From: Chengkuizengella axinellae
GTDB taxonomy: Bacteria; Bacillota; Bacilli; Paenibacillales; KCTC-33759
Assembly (NCBI RefSeq): GCF_030730905.1
Contig: NZ_JAVAMP010000001.1
Location: 930,001 to 994,000, forward strand
DNA length: 64,000 bases
Direction: 5' to 3'
The notes beneath the pieces are model-generated. The model was given only the letters and a program-made list of their open reading frames with translations, was not told where the DNA came from and did no database searches. Made by a program: the position numbers and the translations under genes. Positions 59,501 to 64,000 of this stretch are shown piece after piece. The first letter of the stretch is position 1; each line of letters opens with the position of its first letter.

Positions 59501-60901
59501 ATGCAGATGATGCAAATGCCTTTAATTCATAATTTAAGTAATGGCTCCAATCCATCAATGAGCAGTAACTCTTCGAATGTAAATGCGAATTCATCGAGTT
59601 TTGATTTTTTATCAACTTTAAAAGCAATACAAGTTGTCAGTGTTGAAAATGAAAATATACTGAGCGATGAATCTGCTACTATGGATGAGTTATTGCAGGC
59701 TCTATTAAGTGAAGTGTTGGCACTGGATCAAAATAAATTAACTGAGTTAATTAATAAAGCAGGTTTGGGTGAAGACTTGAAACTTACAGGTGAGTGGTTA
59801 GAAGATCAAGATTTGAAACAATCCCTTCTCTTCATTCATTCTCTTTTCGCACAATTAACTGAACAAGTTCAGGAAAATGCTCAGAGTGATATATTTGTAG
59901 ATAATGCTATAGAAACACCCTTTGATCTTATAAAATTAATCCAAAAACAAGTAAAGTCTCAGAATGAAGCAATGATATTAAATCATGCTGATAATCAAGC
60001 AAGTGTCAAGTTTAATTTAACTGAAGTTATTCATATTTCTCCCGAAACAGTAGAGTTAATTAACAAATGGATAAATGGCGCAGATAAAAAAACAGTGATT
60101 CCATTTTTTCAATCATTTAATTTACATTCAAAAACAACAGCTTTACATGCAGATCAAATGATGCAGTTGTCAGATCAAGAATTAACCAATATTTTGGAGA
60201 AAACTTTAAAAACCTTTCATACAAAAACAGCAGATGATTTAAAAGTTTCACTTCAAAATGAACAAGTAATATCAACTCAAACTCAATTTATTCCTAACAA
60301 TCAAACTGCTTATCAATCTAATGCAGCATCAGATCAAGGGTTGGTTCAGTTTACTGGAAATCAGGTTTCTTATAGTACATTAACTAGCAACGTTACGAAT
60401 CAGATCACAAATTCGGAGTTAACAAATCAATCTATACATGCTCAGAAATTTACTCAAGATATGAGTCAATTTGTTTTCAAAACGATTCGTTTTTCTCAGT
60501 TTAATGGAATAGCTGAAGCAAGGATCTCACTAGTACCAGAACAATTAGGTCATGTTGATGTACATTTAAAACTTGAAAATGGTCAGTTGATCACTCAATT
60601 TATGACAGATAAATTGATTGGAAAAGAAATGATAGAAAGCCAATTGCCTCAACTTAGACAGGCACTACAAAATCTCGGCATCCAAGTTGATAAAGTTGAA
60701 GTTGTTCATAATGATTCTTCTCCTGAATTTTTCCAAGGTGGACAGAACCAACAGTTTTCACAACAATTTAAACAACAGGATCACAACTCGGATAAGTATG
60801 AAACCTTTTTAGAGGATGTTCAAGATGATGATCTGGAGACAGATATGATCGAACAAGGTTTCATTACAACCAATGGTAGAGCTTTTGATGTGACCGCATA
60901 A
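59501..60901 (+). CDS. fliK: Flagellar hook-length control protein FliK
   Basis: About 466 residues. A Ser/Asn/Gln-rich N-terminal region serves as the ruler, and the C-terminal domain (about 325-410) contains ARISLVPEQLGHVDVHLKLE, the conserved FliK core that switches export specificity. The start ATG 59501 follows AAAGGAGGTGA. The last 60 residues are Gln/Asp-rich. Confidence 0.93.
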   Translation: MQMMQMPLIHNLSNGSNPSMSSNSSNVNANSSSFDFLSTLKAIQVVSVENENILSDESATMDELLQALLSEVLALDQNKLTELINKAGLGEDLKLTGEWLEDQDLKQSLLFIHSLFAQLTEQVQENAQSDIFVDNAIETPFDLIKLIQKQVKSQNEAMILNHADNQASVKFNLTEVIHISPETVELINKWINGADKKTVIPFFQSFNLHSKTTALHADQMMQLSDQELTNILEKTLKTFHTKTADDLKVSLQNEQVISTQTQFIPNNQTAYQSNAASDQGLVQFTGNQVSYSTLTSNVTNQITNSELTNQSIHAQKFTQDMSQFVFKTIRFSQFNGIAEARISLVPEQLGHVDVHLKLENGQLITQFMTDKLIGKEMIESQLPQLRQALQNLGIQVDKVEVVHNDSSPEFFQGGQNQQFSQQFKQQDHNSDKYETFLEDVQDDDLETDMIEQGFITTNGRAFDVTA

Positions 60902-60925
60902 TTTCAATGTATAAGGAGGTATTGT

Positions 60926-61495
60926 ATGTCTGGTTATATACCTGGAGTCACAAATGTATGGCCTAATTATTCAACTGAAAATCAAAATATATCTACGTCT
61001 GAGGAACAAAACGATTTGGGTAAAGACGAGTTTCTAAAGCTCCTCGTAGAACAATTGAAACATCAAGACCCTTTAGAACCTTTAAATGACCAAGAGTTTA
61101 TTGCACAAATGGCAACATTTAGCTCATTGGAGCAAATGATGAATATTTCAGGAGAAATTCAATTATTGCGCCAGTCCATTGGAATCACTTCAGATATGGT
61201 TGGAAAAGAAATTACTTATAGTTATTTTGATACCTTAACGCTAGAAGTGATTACTAAAACTGGAGTCGTTGACGCTATTAGCATTAGAGAAGGGGCTCAA
61301 TTTGCGATTGTGAATGAAGAAGAAGTTCCTATGGATTTTATTGTTGAAATTTCAAATCCTGATAATATAGCTGACTCACCTAATGAAGAAATAGGAAATG
61401 ATGAAGTTAATGAGACGAATGAGGAACTTGAAGCAGAAACTGTTGATGATCAGCAAAGTGATGGTGCGCTAAATCATGGAGTGGTTGATGAATAA
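60926..61495 (+). CDS. flgD: Flagellar hook assembly protein FlgD
   Basis: 189 residues. It caps the growing hook. GKDEFLKLLVEQLKHQDPLE (about 32-51) and the following FIAQMATFSSLEQM are the FlgD signature. The C-terminal tail (about 150-189) is unusually acidic (Glu/Asp/Asn-rich). The ribosome site is AAGGAGG. Its stop overlaps the next start. Confidence 0.95.
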   Translation: MSGYIPGVTNVWPNYSTENQNISTSEEQNDLGKDEFLKLLVEQLKHQDPLEPLNDQEFIAQMATFSSLEQMMNISGEIQLLRQSIGITSDMVGKEITYSYFDTLTLEVITKTGVVDAISIREGAQFAIVNEEEVPMDFIVEISNPDNIADSPNEEIGNDEVNETNEELEAETVDDQQSDGALNHGVVDE

Positions 61496-61872
61496 TGGAC
61501 CATAAAATGATAGGTCATTTGCAAACAAACCATTTTCCATCGACACTAACAAATAAGACACAATCAGTAACGAAACAAAAACATCATCAAACCTTTGAAA
61601 AAATACTTCAAGATGAGATGCTGAATATCAGCCATCATGCTGAACTGAGATTAAAACAAAGGGGTATACAACTACAACCAGATCAAATACATAAATTAAA
61701 TCAAGCTATCGATCGGGCATCTGCAAAAGGAGCTCAAGATTCCTTGATCTTGTTAAATGATACCGCATTTATTGTTAACATTAAAAATCGTACTGTTGTT
61801 ACAGCGATAGATAGCAAATCTATGAATGATCACGTCTTCACAAATATAGATAGTGCTTTATTTTTAACATGA
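61495..61872 (+). CDS. TIGR02530 family flagellar operon protein
   Basis: This 125-residue protein has the conserved SHHAELRLKQRGIQLQPDQI (about 43-62) and AFIVNIKNRTVVTAID segments. The family is found only in flagellar operons, usually between flgD and flgE; its exact role is undetermined. The ATG overlaps the flgD TAA by one nucleotide. Confidence 0.88.
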   Translation: MDHKMIGHLQTNHFPSTLTNKTQSVTKQKHHQTFEKILQDEMLNISHHAELRLKQRGIQLQPDQIHKLNQAIDRASAKGAQDSLILLNDTAFIVNIKNRTVVTAIDSKSMNDHVFTNIDSALFLT

Positions 61873-61958
61873 AAATTTCTAGGCTGGTCCTAATAGGAAG
61901 CCTAAGGTTGTGGACCGATTGAAACAACCAATTTATTAATGAAACGGGAGTGAATGAA

Positions 61959-62789
61959 ATGCTTAGATCTTTATATTCAGGTATCTCTGGAATGCAGGGT
62001 TTTCAAACAAAATTAGATGTAATAGGTAACAATATAGCAAATGTTAATACAACTGGGTTTAAAGCAGGACGAGTCATGTTTCAGGATGTATTAAATCAGC
62101 AAATTTCAGGTGGTACTGCTCCAAATGACATTAACGGCGGAAGCAATGCGAAAGAAATTGGTTTAGGCGTAACTGTTGGAGCCATTGATACCATCCATAC
62201 TCCAGGTAGTGCGATGACAACAAATGTTCCGACAGATCTACGTATTGATGGGGATGGATTTTTTGCTGTTGCTCCTAATACAGATGTTGAAACAGCATAT
62301 TTAACACGTGCAGGAAATTTCTCAGTTGATGCAAATGGAAACATTGTAAACTCAAATGGATTGTTTTTACTTGATTCTGAAGGAGAAGTAATTACAATCG
62401 ATACCGAGGAAGTCACTTCTTTTTATATTGCTCAAGATGGGGAAATTGTTTCTGTTAATGCAGAAGGAGTGTCAGAGGGAACGGATATACGAGTAGGTAT
62501 TGCTAAAGTAACAAACCCTTCAGGTTTGGAAAAATTAGGAGGGAATTTATATCGTGTAACACCAAATTCTGATACTGAAGCTGAAGAACCTCTAGATCTG
62601 ATCGGAACAGCAAATGATCCCGATACCGGGACAGGTTCCATTATTTCTGGCCAGCTTGAGATGTCTAATGTTGATTTAACTTCCGAGTTTTCAGAAATGA
62701 TTGTAGCTCAGCGTGGATTTCAATCTAATTCAAGAATTATCACTACTTCTGACGAAATATTACAAGAAATAGTTAACTTGAAACGATAA
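61959..62789 (+). CDS. flgE: Flagellar hook protein FlgE
   Basis: About 276 residues. MLRSLYSGISGMQGFQTKLD and GNNIANVNTTGFKAGRV form the N-terminal rod/hook signature, and the C-terminal SEMIVAQRGFQSNSRIITTS matches. The size is on the short side for hook proteins, as in B. subtilis (264). ATG 61959 follows GGGAGTGA; a GTG at 61950 is unlikely. Confidence 0.95.
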   Translation: MLRSLYSGISGMQGFQTKLDVIGNNIANVNTTGFKAGRVMFQDVLNQQISGGTAPNDINGGSNAKEIGLGVTVGAIDTIHTPGSAMTTNVPTDLRIDGDGFFAVAPNTDVETAYLTRAGNFSVDANGNIVNSNGLFLLDSEGEVITIDTEEVTSFYIAQDGEIVSVNAEGVSEGTDIRVGIAKVTNPSGLEKLGGNLYRVTPNSDTEAEEPLDLIGTANDPDTGTGSIISGQLEMSNVDLTSEFSEMIVAQRGFQSNSRIITTSDEILQEIVNLKR

Positions 62790-62885
62790 TCCAGTAATTC
62801 CGATAAAATGTTTAGTACATGAATAAATTCGGATTACATAAAGTATAATCTGTGGGAAGATGTTGCCCACAGAATTAGCTTCATC

Positions 62886-63026
62886 TTATCACGTTTTACA
62901 TGCTGTTATCTCCCTCTTTTTTTTCAAGAGGGAGATAACAGCATGATTTTCACCTAATAAGGTCATCTGATTTTCAATGTGAGATATTTAAACTCTCACT
63001 GAAAGTAAGATTCCCTTTATTGATTG
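62886..63026. repeat. Repeat family B, best-preserved copy, inside the fla operon
   Basis: ATGCTGTTATCTCCCTCTT (62900-62918) and AAGAGGGAGATAACAGCAT (62926-62944) form a perfect 19-bp stem with a T-rich 7-nt loop. GATTTTCACCTAATAAGGTC follows, then CTGAAAGTAAGATTCCCTTT near 62998, matching the trmFO-hslV copy. There is no T run after the stem, so the operon can read through, but a strong fold would form in its mRNA. Confidence 0.85.
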
Positions 63027-63036
63027 GAGGCAAAGG

Positions 63037-63258
63037 ATGATTACTGTAACTAGAATTAATGGAAGCAAAGTTTCTGTTAATGCATTATTAATAGAAACGA
63101 TTGAAGAAATACCAGAAACAATTATTACTCTTACTAATGGGAAAAAAATTTTGGTTCTCGAAAAGGTAAAAGATGTGATAGTATTAATTAAAAACTACCT
63201 TCACGAAATCAACATGATTAATGCAGTAATTAAGTCTCAAAATGTGGAGGGATCATAG
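63037..63258 (+). CDS. swrD: Flagellar protein FlbD (SwrD)
   Basis: 73 residues. MITVTRINGSKVSVNALLIE is the FlbD/SwrD signature. In B. subtilis SwrD raises flagellar motor power for swarming. ATG 63037 follows TTGGAGG, which lies directly at the end of the family B repeat. The stop overlaps the GTG of fliL. Confidence 0.93.
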   Translation: MITVTRINGSKVSVNALLIETIEEIPETIITLTNGKKILVLEKVKDVIVLIKNYLHEINMINAVIKSQNVEGS

Positions 63259-63695
63259 TGTCAAAGAATCTATTATTTTCACTCATTTTCATACTAGTTT
63301 TTATTACTTTAATTATTTTGTCAGCTTTTATATTTTGGGATTGGTTGAAAAGTGAACCACCTTCAAATGTAAATCCAACTGCACAAGAGATTCAAAGTTT
63401 AACTGTTTTTATGGATGATGTTACGACCAACTTAGCAGATCTTAACTATTTAATTCGTCTAAGTTTAGCATTTGAACTCGACAACGAAGCTGCAAAAGAA
63501 GAGTTTAAAGCATCAATACATATCGTAGAGTCGAATATTATTCGTGTATTAGCGGATACAAAATCAGACGAAATAAATGATAGTCAAGATTTAGATGTAT
63601 TTATAAACAAGCTAAAGGATATTATCAATCCCATTTTAACAGAAGGTACTTTAAAACAAATACATATTACAGATCGAGTTGTTAGTAGGATTTAA
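63258..63695 (+). CDS. fliL: Flagellar basal-body associated protein FliL
   Basis: 145 residues. One N-terminal membrane helix (about 7-27) anchors an extracellular stomatin-like domain near the stator. TAQEIQSLTVFMDDVTTNL and the C-terminal RI fit the family. The start is GTG 63258, coupled to swrD. Confidence 0.9.
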   Translation: MSKNLLFSLIFILVFITLIILSAFIFWDWLKSEPPSNVNPTAQEIQSLTVFMDDVTTNLADLNYLIRLSLAFELDNEAAKEEFKASIHIVESNIIRVLADTKSDEINDSQDLDVFINKLKDIINPILTEGTLKQIHITDRVVSRI

Positions 63696-63725
63696 TAAGC
63701 TGACCATGCTTAAGGAGTGGTTTAA

Positions 63726-64000
63726 TTGGTAGATATTCTATCCCAGAATGAAATAGATGCTTTATTAACTGCTCTTTCTTCTGGAGAAATGGATGCAGAG
63801 GAGTTAAAAAAAGAGGAATCTGAAAAAAAAGTAAGAGTTTATGACTTTAAAAGAGCAGTTCGATTTTCAAAGGATCATATTCGCAGTTTGTCAAGAATTC
63901 ATGAAAATTTCGCAAGATATTTAACTACTTATTTTTCAGCACAATTAAGAACTTTTATGCAAATTAAGGTCGTGCAGGTTGAACAGTTGCCTTATGATGA
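63726..64000 (+). CDS. fliM: Flagellar motor switch protein FliM, 5' part
   Basis: The first 91 residues are in the window. LSQNEIDALL (5-14) is the conserved N-terminal peptide that binds phosphorylated CheY. VYDFKRAVRFSKDHIRSL follows as in other FliM proteins. The start is TTG 63726 after AAGGAGTGG. The gene is cut by the end of the window. Confidence 0.95.
   Translation, partial: MVDILSQNEIDALLTALSSGEMDAEELKKEESEKKVRVYDFKRAVRFSKDHIRSLSRIHENFARYLTTYFSAQLRTFMQIKVVQVEQLPYD

Overview
The window is AT-rich and comes from the chromosome of a motile, spore-forming low-GC Gram-positive bacterium (Bacillales). The strongest match is a member of the Paenibacillaceae. Evidence: the sporulation genes (spoVIF-like, ylbJ), fapR/plsX lipid control, codY, acuA/acuC, hslV/hslU and a long fla/che operon, together with the order fapR-plsX-fabH-fabD-fabG-acpP-fabF-rnc-smc-ftsY and yraN-comM placed between ylqH and sucC. 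Family assignments are from memory of protein families; no search was run.

Layout. 1-11 kb is the accessory part. It holds a SpoVIF-like protein, a zinc-finger/HTH/DUF2087/GIY-YIG protein, a wrecked MATE transporter, acuC and acuA without acuB, a permease pair behind a near-perfect Zur box, a frameshifted DUF1992 gene facing a truncated SRPBCC gene, an SOS-controlled Y-family polymerase with a YolD partner, a cysteine-rich copper-storage-like protein and a lone LacI-type regulator. 11-16 kb is the ylbH-coaD-ylbJ-ylbL-ylbM (rsmD, coaD, ylbJ, sepM-like, tmcAL) block. 16.6-24.5 kb is yceD-rpmF followed by the FapR-controlled fatty-acid operon. 24.8-36.1 kb carries smc, the SRP genes (ftsY, ylxM, ffh), rpsP-khpA-rimM-trmD-rplS, lepB, rbgA and rnhB. 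36.5-48.5 kb carries the FliK-like/FlhB-like pair ylqG-ylqH, yraN, comM, sucCD, dprA, topA and trmFO. 49-51.8 kb is hslV-hslU-codY, and 52-64 kb is the proximal fla/che operon from flgB to the beginning of fliM.

How the genes work together: most of the window is housekeeping. The fatty-acid operon starts at a FapR operator over its promoter. The SRP block couples translation to membrane targeting and sits beside ribosome-maturation genes and signal peptidase. The flagellar operon builds rod, MS ring, switch, export ATPase and hook in assembly order.

The least ordinary content lies between genes. At least three dispersed repeat families are visible: (A) a GGGCCCCGCAAAAGTA/TTCACTTTTTGGGG element; (B) a large-hairpin element, one copy with a 19-bp perfect stem; (C) a GTTCAAAAAGT element with inverted ends. 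A family B copy fills the place between trmFO and hslV where relatives carry xerC/codV. I saw no rRNA, tRNA, CRISPR array, intact insertion sequence, prophage or recognisable defence system.
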